Below are positions 34,143 through 46,048 of a stretch of 64,000 nt of DNA, in pieces. Within the stretch, counting starts at the first letter, position 1, and the number at the start of each line of letters is the position of its first letter. The notes under the pieces are model-generated. The model did no database searches and was not told where the DNA came from. It worked only from the letters and a program-made list of their open reading frames with translations. Source of the DNA: Pseudomonas frederiksbergensis. Its GTDB lineage: Bacteria > Pseudomonadota > Gammaproteobacteria > Pseudomonadales > Pseudomonadaceae. A program made the position numbers and the translations under genes. Where the stretch lies: contig NZ_JQGJ02000001.1 of assembly GCF_000802155.2 (NCBI RefSeq), positions 620,001 through 684,000 on the forward strand. The letters are read 5' to 3'.

Positions 34143-35094
34143 GCAGATGACGCGGCAGCGCTTGCAGCGCGAACTTGGCCTGGAAAGAATCTTGCGAGCC
34201 GAACCTGTAGCGCCCGGCTCCTGGGAGCGTTTCGTCGAGCCCTCGGGCGCCGGACTCAATCACCTGTTCGTCCTGCGTTGTCGGGGACGCGATTGGGTCG
34301 GCCGCAAGACGTTGCAAAGGGACAAACGGGAACGCCTGCGCTCGGACAGCCGAATCGCGCCCTGGATGTTGCTCGGCCCGCTCGGCCAGTTCCATTGGGG
34401 CAATGGCGGCCTGCAGTTGGACTATCAAGCAACCCGGCGCGTCGACAAGGTCAGGGCGTTCGCGGATGCGCTGGAAGATCCTGACAGCGAAATCCACTTT
34501 CCTTTCCCCGCGCTTCAAAGCAATGGTCGAGAATTCGTCTGCCCTGAAAGCCACTGGGCATTCGCTGACACGCTGGCCCGTGGACTCGACGATGGCGAGG
34601 CGCACCTGCGGCACCACTGCTCTACGTTACTGCGGTCATGGTTGAAGCCTGGCGCGGTCATCCACGACCCGGCCTGCTCCACCGGGACGTTTATCCATCA
34701 TCTGGCCCAGGCCTTGCCTGGCAGCCGTTGTATTGGATCAGATCGTTCGCCCTCGATGATAGAAGCGGCCCGAAAGCGCTATGGACGTTCGGTTGACTTT
34801 CGGCTGGCCGATGCCGGCGATGCCAAGCCCGTCATTGAATATTGCGACTTGCTGGTGCTTCGGTTTCTCAATGCAGAAGTCATGACCCGCGCCCAAGCCG
34901 AACAGTTGCTGCGCCGGCTCGTGTCGACACTGGTGCCCGGCGGCAGGCTTATCGTGTTTGGTCACACACCCGTGTTGCCGGCCATGCGCTATCTGGCCCA
35001 ACAATGTGAACTGACCCTCGTCTCCAGCCTCGCGTCGTGCAGCGCCACCGGACAGCTTTTCCAGTTCTATGTCCTGACGAGGGACCCGCCATGA
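34135..35094 (+). CDS. SAM-dependent methyltransferase with unassigned N-terminal domain
   Basis: A 319-residue protein. A class I methyltransferase domain occupies about 155-315, with SAM motif HDPACSTGTFI (177-187) and the acidic ribose-binding D203 in CIGSDRSPSM. The first roughly 150 residues are of no family I recognise (LNHLFVLRCRGRDWVGRKTL and similar, rich in basic and aromatic residues) and could bind the acidic peptide. Start at 34135 overlaps the YcaO end; an ATG at 34147 is also possible. Its stop overlaps the next start as ATGA. Likely methylates the peptide product. Confidence 0.82.
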   Translation: MPEQMTRQRLQRELGLERILRAEPVAPGSWERFVEPSGAGLNHLFVLRCRGRDWVGRKTLQRDKRERLRSDSRIAPWMLLGPLGQFHWGNGGLQLDYQATRRVDKVRAFADALEDPDSEIHFPFPALQSNGREFVCPESHWAFADTLARGLDDGEAHLRHHCSTLLRSWLKPGAVIHDPACSTGTFIHHLAQALPGSRCIGSDRSPSMIEAARKRYGRSVDFRLADAGDAKPVIEYCDLLVLRFLNAEVMTRAQAEQLLRRLVSTLVPGGRLIVFGHTPVLPAMRYLAQQCELTLVSSLASCSATGQLFQFYVLTRDPP

Positions 35095-35960
35095 CAGGTC
35101 CGCTGGACAACGGTTACTACCCCACCGACGACGGCCAGTTGCTTTATTGGGAGCGGCACGGCAATCCAGGCCGTGAGCCATTGGTCGTCTTGCATGGCGG
35201 ACCCGGAGGCCGTTCGAGTCATCGATACCTGGAGTTGCTGGATCTGCAGGGTTTCGACGTCATTGTGTTTGACCAGCGCGGCTGTGGTCGCTCGACGCCG
35301 GAAGGGGATCGCCTGCTCAATGACACATCGCTGTCGGTTTCCGACATCGAGGCCCTGCGCAAGCATTTCGGTTTCAAGCGCATCAGCCTGCTCGGCGTTT
35401 CCTGGGGCAGTTGGCTGGCGGTCCAGTACCAACGGCGCTTTGCCCACGCGGTGCACAGGGTGCTGCTCGCTTCGGTATTCGTGCCCTGCGCGGCCATCGT
35501 CAAGGCGTATGACCGCGACCTTTGCCAACGGCTGGCGAGTGTCGGGCCAGTCAGCTGCGCCACGAACCCGAGACAGGTTTTCGACGAATTGGGCCATGCG
35601 AACCCGGACCGCCAACGACAAGCCGCTGTGCATTGGCTGCTGGCCGTGCTCAGTCCCAGCGGTGTGGTCGTGCGCCCATCTGCCTTGGCGCGATACGTCG
35701 ACGACAGCGTCCTGCGGGCCCTGCGTCTGGAACTTCACTTTCATCTAGAGGGCTATTTTTTCGAACCTGCCGACACTGGCCTGGATCCCCAGGCCAGGGT
35801 AACCGTGGTGCAAGGACTGGAGGATTGCTACGGCATGCAGAGCCTGCGCTGGCTCGAGCTGCACCTGAACGTGCGCGCCATCATGGTCGAGGCCGGCCAC
35901 AACGCCTTGGCGCCCGCCGTCGTCAAGGCGATGCGCCGCGCGTTGCCGGCAGAGAAATAG
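35091..35960 (+). CDS. Prolyl aminopeptidase-like alpha/beta hydrolase (S33)
   Basis: A 289-residue hydrolase with the proline iminopeptidase signatures HGGPGG (35-40), DQRGCGRS (61-68) and nucleophile GVSWGS (S104), and a candidate catalytic His in VEAGHN near 273. It is translationally coupled to the methyltransferase. In this context it may remove N-terminal residues, cleave the follower, or act non-proteolytically like the bottromycin hydrolase BotH. It has no signal peptide, so it works in the cytoplasm. Confidence 0.85.
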   Translation: MTGPLDNGYYPTDDGQLLYWERHGNPGREPLVVLHGGPGGRSSHRYLELLDLQGFDVIVFDQRGCGRSTPEGDRLLNDTSLSVSDIEALRKHFGFKRISLLGVSWGSWLAVQYQRRFAHAVHRVLLASVFVPCAAIVKAYDRDLCQRLASVGPVSCATNPRQVFDELGHANPDRQRQAAVHWLLAVLSPSGVVVRPSALARYVDDSVLRALRLELHFHLEGYFFEPADTGLDPQARVTVVQGLEDCYGMQSLRWLELHLNVRAIMVEAGHNALAPAVVKAMRRALPAEK

Positions 35961-35962
35961 AA

Positions 35963-35982
35963 ACGGCACCTCGCGGTGCCGT
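35963..35982. terminator. Hairpin between convergent hydrolase and glpV-type genes
   Basis: ACGGCACC-TCGC-GGTGCCGT, an eight-base-pair stem with a four-base loop, placed three bases after the hydrolase stop and 22 bases beyond the end of the convergent transporter gene. It probably terminates from both sides; the flanking AAA upstream gives a short U tract in the minus direction. Confidence 0.65.
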
Positions 35983-36004
35983 CCCTTACCTTGCGGATGC
36001 CACG

Positions 36005-37747
<1,743 letters not shown>

Positions 37748-37796
37748 AGAGACCTCCTGTTTGGGTTTAAGAGCTTGATCGTCAAGTTGTTTGCGA

Positions 37797-38069
37797 TTAG
37801 CCCCACCGCATCACTGCCAACAGCCACACCAAAGACAACGCGAACGCTATCCAGATGCTCCAGTCGGTGGCGCCGATAACCAGCAGATGCAGGTAGGCGC
37901 TACCGAGAAGACCGATAAACAACCGATCGCCACGGGTGGTGGCAATCGGCAGGAAACCACGCCGAGGTATGCTCGGTGAACGCAATTCCCATGTGGTCAT
38001 GCCTATCAACAACAAGGCGATGACGCCAAAAAACGCCGCCGTCGGGACGGTCCAGTTCATCCATTCCAT
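37797..38069 (-). CDS. glpU: GlpU-like small membrane protein (DUF2160)
   Basis: A 90-residue protein with three hydrophobic helices (about 9-24, 50-66, 70-88), the DUF2160 accessory subunit found in GlpSTPQUV transporters. The second of two tandem ATGs (38069) is chosen because GAGGAG lies six bases upstream. Confidence 0.82.
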   Translation of the reverse strand: MEWMNWTVPTAAFFGVIALLLIGMTTWELRSPSIPRRGFLPIATTRGDRLFIGLLGSAYLHLLVIGATDWSIWIAFALSLVWLLAVMRWG

Positions 38070-38079
38070 CATCGACTCC

Positions 38080-38880
<801 letters not shown>

Positions 38881-38890
38881 GGTGCGGGCC

Positions 38891-39753
<863 letters not shown>

Positions 39754-39757
<4 letters not shown>

Positions 39758-40863
39758 GGCTGCACCTCGCTCAACGGTTCCAGCAAATACTCATCGGCAT
39801 AGACCATCAGCCATTGGGCCGGAAAACTGATGTACGCCGTGCCTTCCGGTACCGGCTTGTCTTCGGCCAGGCGCACTTTCAGCGGCGCGCCGTCGAGGTT
39901 GAGGGTCAGGATCTTGTAGGTACCCAAGTCTTCGACGTGGACTACATCAGCCCGCATCGCGTCGTCGTAAGGGCCGTCCCAGACGTGCACGAACTCGGGG
40001 CGGATACCGACCTTCAGGCTTTTGCCCTCGGCTTCGGCGATACGCCGTTGCAGGGTTTCGGACAAGGGCAAGTGGGTCGATCCGAAGCCGACGCCACCGG
40101 GCTGCGCCGTGACCTCGATCAGGTTCATCCCCGGGCTGCCGATGAAGTAGCCGACGAAGGTGTGGCTCGGGCGCTCGAACAAGTCCCGGGGCGTGCCGAA
40201 CTGCACGATCTGGCCGCCGTACATCACCGCGATCTTGTCGGCGAAGGTCGAGGCTTCCAGCTGGTCGTGGGTGACGTAGACCATGGTGATGTTGAACTGC
40301 TCGTGGATCTGCTTGAGCTTGCGCCGCAGTTTCCATTTCAGGTGTGGGTCGATCACCGTCAGCGGTTCGTCGAACAGGATCGCCGACACATCGTCGCGCA
40401 CCAATCCACGCCCCATCGAGACTTTCTGTTTTTCATCGGCGGTGAGGTTGCGGGCCTTTTTATCCAGCAGGTTCTGCAGGTCCAGGACCTCAGCGATTTC
40501 CTGCACCTTGGTGTGGATCCGCGCCTCGGCCATGCCCTGGTTGCGCAGCGGGAACGCCAGGTTATCGAACACGGTCATGGTGTCGTACACCACCGGGAAC
40601 TGGAACACCTGGGCAATGTTGCGCCGCTCCGGGGACAGCTCGTTGACGACCTTGCTGTCGAACATCACCTGCCCTTCGGAAGGGCTGAGCAAGCCGGAAA
40701 TGATGTTGAGCAAGGTGGATTTGCCGCAGCCCGAAGGCCCGAGCAACGCATAGGCACCGCCCTGCTCCCAGATGTGGTTCATCTCGCGGATCGCGTAGTC
40801 CTCGGGGCCCGCCGGGGTGCTGGTGTAGCTGTGGGCGAGGTTCTGCAAACGAATTTCGGCCAT
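39754..40863 (-). CDS. glpT: ABC transporter ATPase
   Basis: A 369-residue ATPase of the MalK/UgpC class. Walker A is GPSGCGKST and Walker B ILFDEPL, with a C-terminal TOBE regulatory domain from about 250. The signature is divergent: the usual LSGGQ position reads LTADEKQKVSMGR, as known for GlpT-type subunits that pair with a second ATPase. Begins on the last base of the preceding stop (TGATG). Confidence 0.85.
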
Positions 40864-41957
40864 CAGGCAACCCTCGCAATACGCTGGCCCGGGGCTTGGA
40901 CCAGCTTGCCCTGGGCGTCGAAGACAAACAGTTTATGGGTCGGGATGTAGATGCGGATCGGCGCGTCGACGTCGTATTCGTGCACGCCCGGCAAATGCAG
41001 CACCAACAGGAAGTGTTCGTTGCGTACGTGCAGGAACGTTTCCGAGCCGCTGATCTCGGCCACCTCGACGGTCACGGCCAGCTCCAGGTCGTCATCGTTG
41101 CTCGGCACCAGGGAGATATGGCTGGGGCGCACGCCGAAACGGAACTCGCCTTCGCCCACCGGGCGCAGGTCGACGTTCAGCGGGAAGTGGACGAAATTGG
41201 CGAAGCTGACTTCATTGTCGGCGATCCGTCCGGGCATCAGGTTGATCGGTGGTTCGGAAAACAATTCGGCGGCCAGGACGCTTTGCGGCTGATGATAGAC
41301 GGAAGATGACTTGCCGCTCTGGATCACCCGGCCCTCGTGAAGAATGGTCGTGGTGCCGCCCAGGGCCAGCGCTTCGTTCGGCTCGGTGGTGGCGTAGACG
41401 GCAATGGTGTGGCGAGCCTGGAACAGCTCGCGCATCTCCTGGCGCAGCTCTTCGCGCAGCTTGTAGTCGAGGTTCACCAGAGGCTCGTCGAACAGGATCA
41501 GCTCGGCGTCCTTGACCAGCGCCCGGGCCATGGCCGTGCGCTGCTGCTGGCCGCCGGACAACTCCAGTGGATGGCGCTTGAGAAACTTCTCGATCCGCAA
41601 CATTTTGGCGGTTTCCAGGACTTTGCCCTGGATGATCTCTTCGGCCACCCCCGCCTGGCGCAACGGCGAGGCGATGTTTTCGAAAACGGTCATGGTCGGG
41701 TAATTGATGAACTGCTGATAGACCATCGACACGTTGCGCAACCGCACCGGGCGCTGGGTGACATCGACGCCGTTCATCAGGATGCGGCCGCTGTCGGGCT
41801 TGTCCAGACCGGCCATCAGGCGCATCAGGCTGGTCTTGCCGGACAGCGTGCGGCCCAGCAAAACGTTGAAGGATCCGGGTTCGAAACTCAGATTGGCATC
41901 GTCGATCCAGGTCTGGCCTTCGACGGTGCGACAGATGTGCTCAAGCTTTAATGACAT
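40863..41957 (-). CDS. glpS: ABC transporter ATPase, first gene of the transporter operon
   Basis: A 364-residue ATPase with a full signature LSGGQQQRTAMARAL, Walker B ILFDEPL and a TOBE-like C-terminus. Walker A is altered: GRTLSGKTSL where GxxGxGKS/T is usual, with the Lys kept. First gene of a six-gene operon on the minus strand. A near-perfect sigma-54 promoter lies about 46 bases upstream. Confidence 0.85.
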   Translation of the reverse strand: MSLKLEHICRTVEGQTWIDDANLSFEPGSFNVLLGRTLSGKTSLMRLMAGLDKPDSGRILMNGVDVTQRPVRLRNVSMVYQQFINYPTMTVFENIASPLRQAGVAEEIIQGKVLETAKMLRIEKFLKRHPLELSGGQQQRTAMARALVKDAELILFDEPLVNLDYKLREELRQEMRELFQARHTIAVYATTEPNEALALGGTTTILHEGRVIQSGKSSSVYHQPQSVLAAELFSEPPINLMPGRIADNEVSFANFVHFPLNVDLRPVGEGEFRFGVRPSHISLVPSNDDDLELAVTVEVAEISGSETFLHVRNEHFLLVLHLPGVHEYDVDAPIRIYIPTHKLFVFDAQGKLVQAPGQRIARVA

Positions 41958-42002
41958 GGCTCGGCCTTTTTATTATTTGGAGTCAAGCGACCCGAATGCA
42001 AA

Positions 42003-42018
42003 AGCGAAAGCCGTGCCA
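42003..42018 (-). promoter_or_regulatory. Sigma-54 promoter of the glycerol-type transporter operon
   Basis: On the minus strand, TGGCACG-GCTT-TCGCT matches TGGCACG-N4-TTGCW at 15 of 16 positions, including the invariant GG and GC. Transcription should start near 41992, leaving about 35 bases of leader. A divergent sigma-54 activator gene and a repeat array lie directly upstream. Confidence 0.8.
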
Positions 42019-42082
42019 GAAATCACAAGCCTTTGATCAGCCTGATATTTCCGTTAATTCGCAGGAAAAATGCGTTCGTTGA

Positions 42083-42166
42083 TGAACAGAAGTGAACAAT
42101 CAAGAATGAACAACTGAACAACCGACGGGTTGACAATGAACAATTTTGAACAACACTGAATGAACG
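42083..42166 (-). promoter_or_regulatory. TGAACA direct-repeat array, probable activator sites
   Basis: TGAACA occurs at 42083, 42093, 42107, 42115, 42137 and 42147, and TGAACG at 42161 (start positions). Two triads with identical 10- and 14-base steps (42083/42093/42107 and 42137/42147/42161) are offset by 54 bases, with one extra copy at 42115. The array begins 65 bases upstream of the sigma-54 promoter, the usual place for an enhancer, and also precedes the activator gene. Confidence 0.7.
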
Positions 42167-42261
42167 TTTTACGCTAGCCTGGCCATGCAGGCCTGCCCCA
42201 GCACAAGGAGTCTGTGCGAGACTTGCCACAACAATAAAAACAGCTCCTGCGAGAGTGCCCC

Positions 42262-44112
42262 ATGGCCGCACCTGCTCCTGCCTTGTCCCACGAGGCCATC
42301 ATCCAGGCTTCCTGGTCCCGTTGCCGTGCCTTTGGCCTGAACCACCAGAGCGTGCCCGCGTTCGATCAACTGCCGGCCGAGGGCATCGCCCAATTGCTGG
42401 AGAGCCAGCATTCGCTGGTGCAGACCACTCACCAGGAAGTCCTGCCCTACTACGAGAATATCCTCAGCAATTCCAATTGCCTGATCATGTTGGCCGACAA
42501 TCAAGGCCAGGTCCTGACGTCCTGGGGCACCCAGCGCTTCATCGAGCCGAAACTGGCCCACGGCTTCAGCGCCGGGGCGAGCTGGATGGAGCGCTGCACC
42601 GGCACCAACGCCATCGGCACCGCGCTGGCTTGCGAGCAGGCGGTGCATATTGAACACGATGAACACTTCCTCAAGGCCAACCGCTTCATGACCGGTTCGG
42701 CGGCGCCGATCTTCGATGCCGAGCGCAAGGTCATCGCTGTGCTGGACGTCTCCAGCGACAGCTACCTGCCGCCGTCCCACACCCTGGGCATGGTCAAGAT
42801 GATGAGCCAGACCGTGGAGAACCGGCTGATCCTCAACCTGTTTCGCGGTGAACACTTCCAACTGACCTTCAATACCGGCCTGAACAACCTCGACAGCCAA
42901 TGGGCCGGGCTGCTGATTTTCGACGAGACCGGTCAAGTCCTGTCCGCCAACCGCCGTGCCGACAACCTGCTGGGCCTGAGCCTGTCGCGAGTGAGCATCG
43001 AAAGCCTGTTCAAGGTCTCGCTGATGGAGCTGCTGAACCAGCCCGACGGCCTGCCGTTCGCCTTGCAAGCGTCCGGACGCAATCGCTTCCAGTGCTTGCT
43101 CAAACGGCCGAAACAGGTGTCGATCAAGCCGCGCATCTTCGCCGAACCGGCGCCGTCGCCGACGCCAGCGCCGGCCAATCCCGGCATCAGCCTCAACGCC
43201 CTGCACTTTGGCGACAGCCGCGTGGAAAAAGCCGTGCGCCAGGCCGAGCGTTTGCTGGAGAAAGACATTCCGCTGCTGATCCACGGCGAAACCGGTGTTG
43301 GCAAGGAAGTGTTCGTCAAGGCCTTGCACCAGGCCAGCTCGCGCTGCAAGCAGCCGTTCATTGCGGTCAACTGCGCGGCAATTCCCGCCGAGTTGGTGGA
43401 GTCGGAACTGTTCGGCTATGAAAAAGGCGCCTTCACCGGCGCCAATCAAAAGGGCAGCATCGGCCTGATCCGCAAGGCGGATCGTGGCACGTTGTTCCTC
43501 GACGAGATTGGCGACATGCCGCTGCCGACCCAGGCCCGGCTGCTGCGTGTGCTGCAGGAACGCTGCGTGCAACCGGTGGGCAGCGCCGAGCTGTTCCCGG
43601 TGGACATCCGCATCATCTCTGCCACCAACCGCTCGCTGCGTGAACAGGTGCAACTGGGGCGTTTTCGTGAGGATTTGTACTACCGCATCGGCGGCCTGAC
43701 CCTGGAGTTGCCGCCCCTGCGCGAACGCAGCGACAAGCAGGCGCTGTTCAAGCGCCTGTGGGAACACCACCGTGAACCGACCCAATGGGCCGGCCTGAGC
43801 CGTGAAGTCCTGGAGTTGTTCGAGCGGCATCCATGGCCGGGCAATCTGCGGCAGGTCAGCAGCGTCCTGCAAGTCGCCCTGGCAATGGCCGAGGAACAAC
43901 CGATCCGCCCCGAGCATCTTCCTGATGACTTTTTCGTAGACTTGGAAATGGATCCGGTGGAAACACCGGAGCCGCTGACGGTGGACTTGAACGATGCCGA
44001 GGATTTGAACCGCCAGCTACAGGCCGTGGGCGGGAATATTTCCCATTTGGCGCGGCGCCTCGGAGTCAGCCGCAATACGCTGTACAAGCGCCTGCGGCAA
44101 CTTGAAAGCTGA
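42262..44112 (+). CDS. AcoR-like sigma-54-dependent activator
   Basis: A 616-residue enhancer-binding protein: N-terminal GAF sensory domain (about 60-210), PAS-like segment (about 215-260), AAA+ domain (about 310-535; Walker A GETGVGKE, ELFGYEKGAFTGA, LFLDEIGDMP) and a Fis-type helix-turn-helix at the C-terminus (NISHLARRLGVSRNTLYKRL). The GAFTGA loop that contacts sigma-54 is intact. Divergent from the transporter operon with the repeat array between them, so it very likely drives that operon in response to a small metabolite. The regulator family is typical for acetoin, alcohols and polyols. Confidence 0.92.
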   Translation: MAAPAPALSHEAIIQASWSRCRAFGLNHQSVPAFDQLPAEGIAQLLESQHSLVQTTHQEVLPYYENILSNSNCLIMLADNQGQVLTSWGTQRFIEPKLAHGFSAGASWMERCTGTNAIGTALACEQAVHIEHDEHFLKANRFMTGSAAPIFDAERKVIAVLDVSSDSYLPPSHTLGMVKMMSQTVENRLILNLFRGEHFQLTFNTGLNNLDSQWAGLLIFDETGQVLSANRRADNLLGLSLSRVSIESLFKVSLMELLNQPDGLPFALQASGRNRFQCLLKRPKQVSIKPRIFAEPAPSPTPAPANPGISLNALHFGDSRVEKAVRQAERLLEKDIPLLIHGETGVGKEVFVKALHQASSRCKQPFIAVNCAAIPAELVESELFGYEKGAFTGANQKGSIGLIRKADRGTLFLDEIGDMPLPTQARLLRVLQERCVQPVGSAELFPVDIRIISATNRSLREQVQLGRFREDLYYRIGGLTLELPPLRERSDKQALFKRLWEHHREPTQWAGLSREVLELFERHPWPGNLRQVSSVLQVALAMAEEQPIRPEHLPDDFFVDLEMDPVETPEPLTVDLNDAEDLNRQLQAVGGNISHLARRLGVSRNTLYKRLRQLES

Positions 44113-44157
44113 CACGAGACCTGTGGAAGCGGGCTGCCATTTCATTGAAACAACGGG

Positions 44158-44682
44158 TTAATCGAACGCACCGTTGAGCACTTCATAAATGATGCCGCTG
44201 GCAATCGCCACCAGAATCAAGTCCGTGCCGACCTGCTGCCATTCATAACCGTCATAGTGCGGCAAACGCCCTAGCAGGCGCCCGTCGAGCTTCTTGGCGA
44301 TGCCGGGTGGCAACGGCTTGCCTCGGGCCAGGTTCTTCTGGATACCGGGAGGCAATGCGGGGCCGGGACTCCAATAATCGCGGTAGCCGCCGATCACCCC
44401 AAGGATGCCGCCACGGTCGATGTTCGGGCCGTTATGCCAGTCGCTGCCGCCACCGCCCTGGTTGCCCTTGTTCCCGGAGTTTCCTTGGCCGCCCTGGTTA
44501 CCTTTATTGCCAGCATTTCCCTGGCCGCCCTTGTTGCCCTGTCCACCCTTGCCGCCTTGCCCCTGGCCTTGATCGAATTGAGCGTTTCCCTTGCCGTTCC
44601 CCGGGTCCGCGACAACGATCCCAGGGCCTGCGGCCAAGGCGAAACAGGTGACTGCAGCAATCAACGAGCGCGATTTGAACAT
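44158..44682 (-). CDS. CigR-like/RcnB-family exported protein, Gly-rich
   Basis: A 174-residue exported protein: signal peptide (cut near VVADP, about 26), a Gly/Asn/Gln/Lys-rich low-complexity block (about 28-80, units like GGQGNKG and GNKGNQG), then a conserved part with LPPGIQKNLARGKPLPPGIAKKL and a C-terminal hydrophobic helix. This fits the CigR anti-virulence regulator group related to RcnB. The role in Pseudomonas is unknown. Confidence 0.75.
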   Translation of the reverse strand: MFKSRSLIAAVTCFALAAGPGIVVADPGNGKGNAQFDQGQGQGGKGGQGNKGGQGNAGNKGNQGGQGNSGNKGNQGGGGSDWHNGPNIDRGGILGVIGGYRDYWSPGPALPPGIQKNLARGKPLPPGIAKKLDGRLLGRLPHYDGYEWQQVGTDLILVAIASGIIYEVLNGAFD

Positions 44683-45038
44683 GGCAGTTCTCTCAAAAAG
44701 GGGATATCCCCTGTAAAGATATAGAGACTAACGGTGATATTAGTTCCATATCACGCTTGCGTCATTTGCCAAGCCGACCTTGCGCGATTGCCCACACACC
44801 GCCGCCCTGCCCGACAGGCTGGCTGACCTGGCTTTGTATTATTCGTGACTTATTTCTGAGGCATGGTTGAAAACGTTGCCGGCCTCGACGGGCCACTGGT
44901 CGCCTTTGAAACTTCGCGCGCATCAAGCGGGTGTGTCTGGCTCAAGCTTTGCAGCGGACCGTGGTAGCAGCGCAGGACGACGTCTTCCTGGCGCGGCAGC
45001 AAAATTCTCAACGCTTGGTCAGCCACCGGAGATGTACC
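44683..45038. other. Intergenic region, no gene seen
   Basis: About 356 bases without a convincing gene or RNA. It should carry the promoter of the CigR-like gene on the minus strand and of the small gene at 45039 on the plus strand. Short open frames cross it but have no ribosome binding sites or family features. Confidence 0.4.
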
Positions 45039-45236
45039 GTGTCAACTCTCAACGAAATTGCAGCGAACCACGCGAGAATGGCAAAGTTAAAGGAAGAAGA
45101 GTCGATGCGGCTAAGTGCAATTCAAAGCCAGATAGTGGGCAGTTTTGAAATACCATCGACGCAGCCTGCGAAGGAGATGTCGCTGCACTTTCTGACGAGG
45201 GCGCCGGAGCATGTTTTTGCCGAGGCGGTGCTTTGA
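45039..45236 (+). CDS. Small hypothetical protein, 65 aa, GTG start
   Basis: A 65-residue protein with a helical N-terminal half (STLNEIAANHARMAKLKEEE) and a short tail ending APEHVFAEAVL. I place the start at the GTG at 45039 because GGAG lies eight bases upstream; the frame is open further upstream but lacks signals. No family known. Confidence 0.45.
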   Translation: MSTLNEIAANHARMAKLKEEESMRLSAIQSQIVGSFEIPSTQPAKEMSLHFLTRAPEHVFAEAVL

Positions 45237-45515
45237 TGGCTTGCCCTGGTATTTGATCAACCTGTCGCCCGTTATAGAACGGGCGATTCACGTTTGCCTG
45301 CCCTGAATTTTTCCGTCCTTTCCCAAGCGCCATGCCTGCCTGCGCAGGACCTACCGTGATACCCATCACAGATCACATAGTCCGCTAAACAGGCAGTGCG
45401 GTATTTCGGCGCGCGAACGCTTATAAAGCGGACTGCAAAATCTGCTCGGCGAAAAAAAGCCGCGCGGCATTTTCGAGAGAACGAACTCTTTCATGGAAAA
45501 CAAGGAACGAAAAAA

Positions 45516-45944
45516 ATGACCACCGCTGAAGACATGCAAAGCACTGGCAAATACAGCCCCAAGTGGCAAGAACGCTTCGACTTCTTTGAAACGTATGGCG
45601 CACCAAACGACCCGCGCTACAAGGAAGCCGTCAAGACGCTGCCGGACTTCAAGAAAAAAATCCTGATCAACGCCAACGTGATCGCGTTTTTCTTCGGCCC
45701 TATTTATCTGTTTGTCCTGGGGCTCTGGAAGAAAAACCTCGCCCTGCTCGGTATTTTCCTGGCGATCAACATCGTATTGAGCGTGATCTTTGCGATCATC
45801 GGCATGGAATTCCCGCGGCCTTTGAGCATGGGTCTGAATATCGCCATGTCGATGATGTATGCGCTCATGACCAACTACGCCTACTACTTGAAAGAAATCA
45901 AAGGCGAACAAGGCTGGAATCCACTCAAGGGCATGCGTCTCTGA
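45516..45944 (+). CDS. DUF2628 membrane protein
   Basis: A 142-residue protein with an N-terminal soluble part (YSPKWQERFDFFETYGAP) and three hydrophobic helices (about 52-75, 78-95, 100-120). This fits DUF2628. The start ATG at 45516 has AAGGA nine bases upstream. Function unknown. Confidence 0.75.
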   Translation: MTTAEDMQSTGKYSPKWQERFDFFETYGAPNDPRYKEAVKTLPDFKKKILINANVIAFFFGPIYLFVLGLWKKNLALLGIFLAINIVLSVIFAIIGMEFPRPLSMGLNIAMSMMYALMTNYAYYLKEIKGEQGWNPLKGMRL

Positions 45945-46048
45945 GGGCCCGCTTGATTGTCAATGCATAAAAATGACGCAAACCTTCAAGCCTGATGGTC
46001 TATTGGAAGTCGCCTGGGTACCCAGGCTTTCTTCCAAGGAGCTCGAAA

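Noticed and set aside
42083..42166. Short regular repeats as a CRISPR array
   Set aside because: Units are six bases with 2-16 base gaps and no cas genes are near; they fit protein-binding sites next to a sigma-54 promoter.
42169..43917. A 582-codon minus-strand frame over the activator gene
   Set aside because: The plus-strand AAA+ activator has all its motifs. The opposite frame has none.
44438..44600. Gly-rich codon repeats as a DNA satellite
   Set aside because: The units vary in DNA sequence but keep the protein pattern, so selection is on the protein.
44394..44724. Hydrophobic plus-strand ORF opposite the CigR-like gene
   Set aside because: It is the antisense of the Gly-rich low-complexity block; its apparent membrane helices arise from that repeat.
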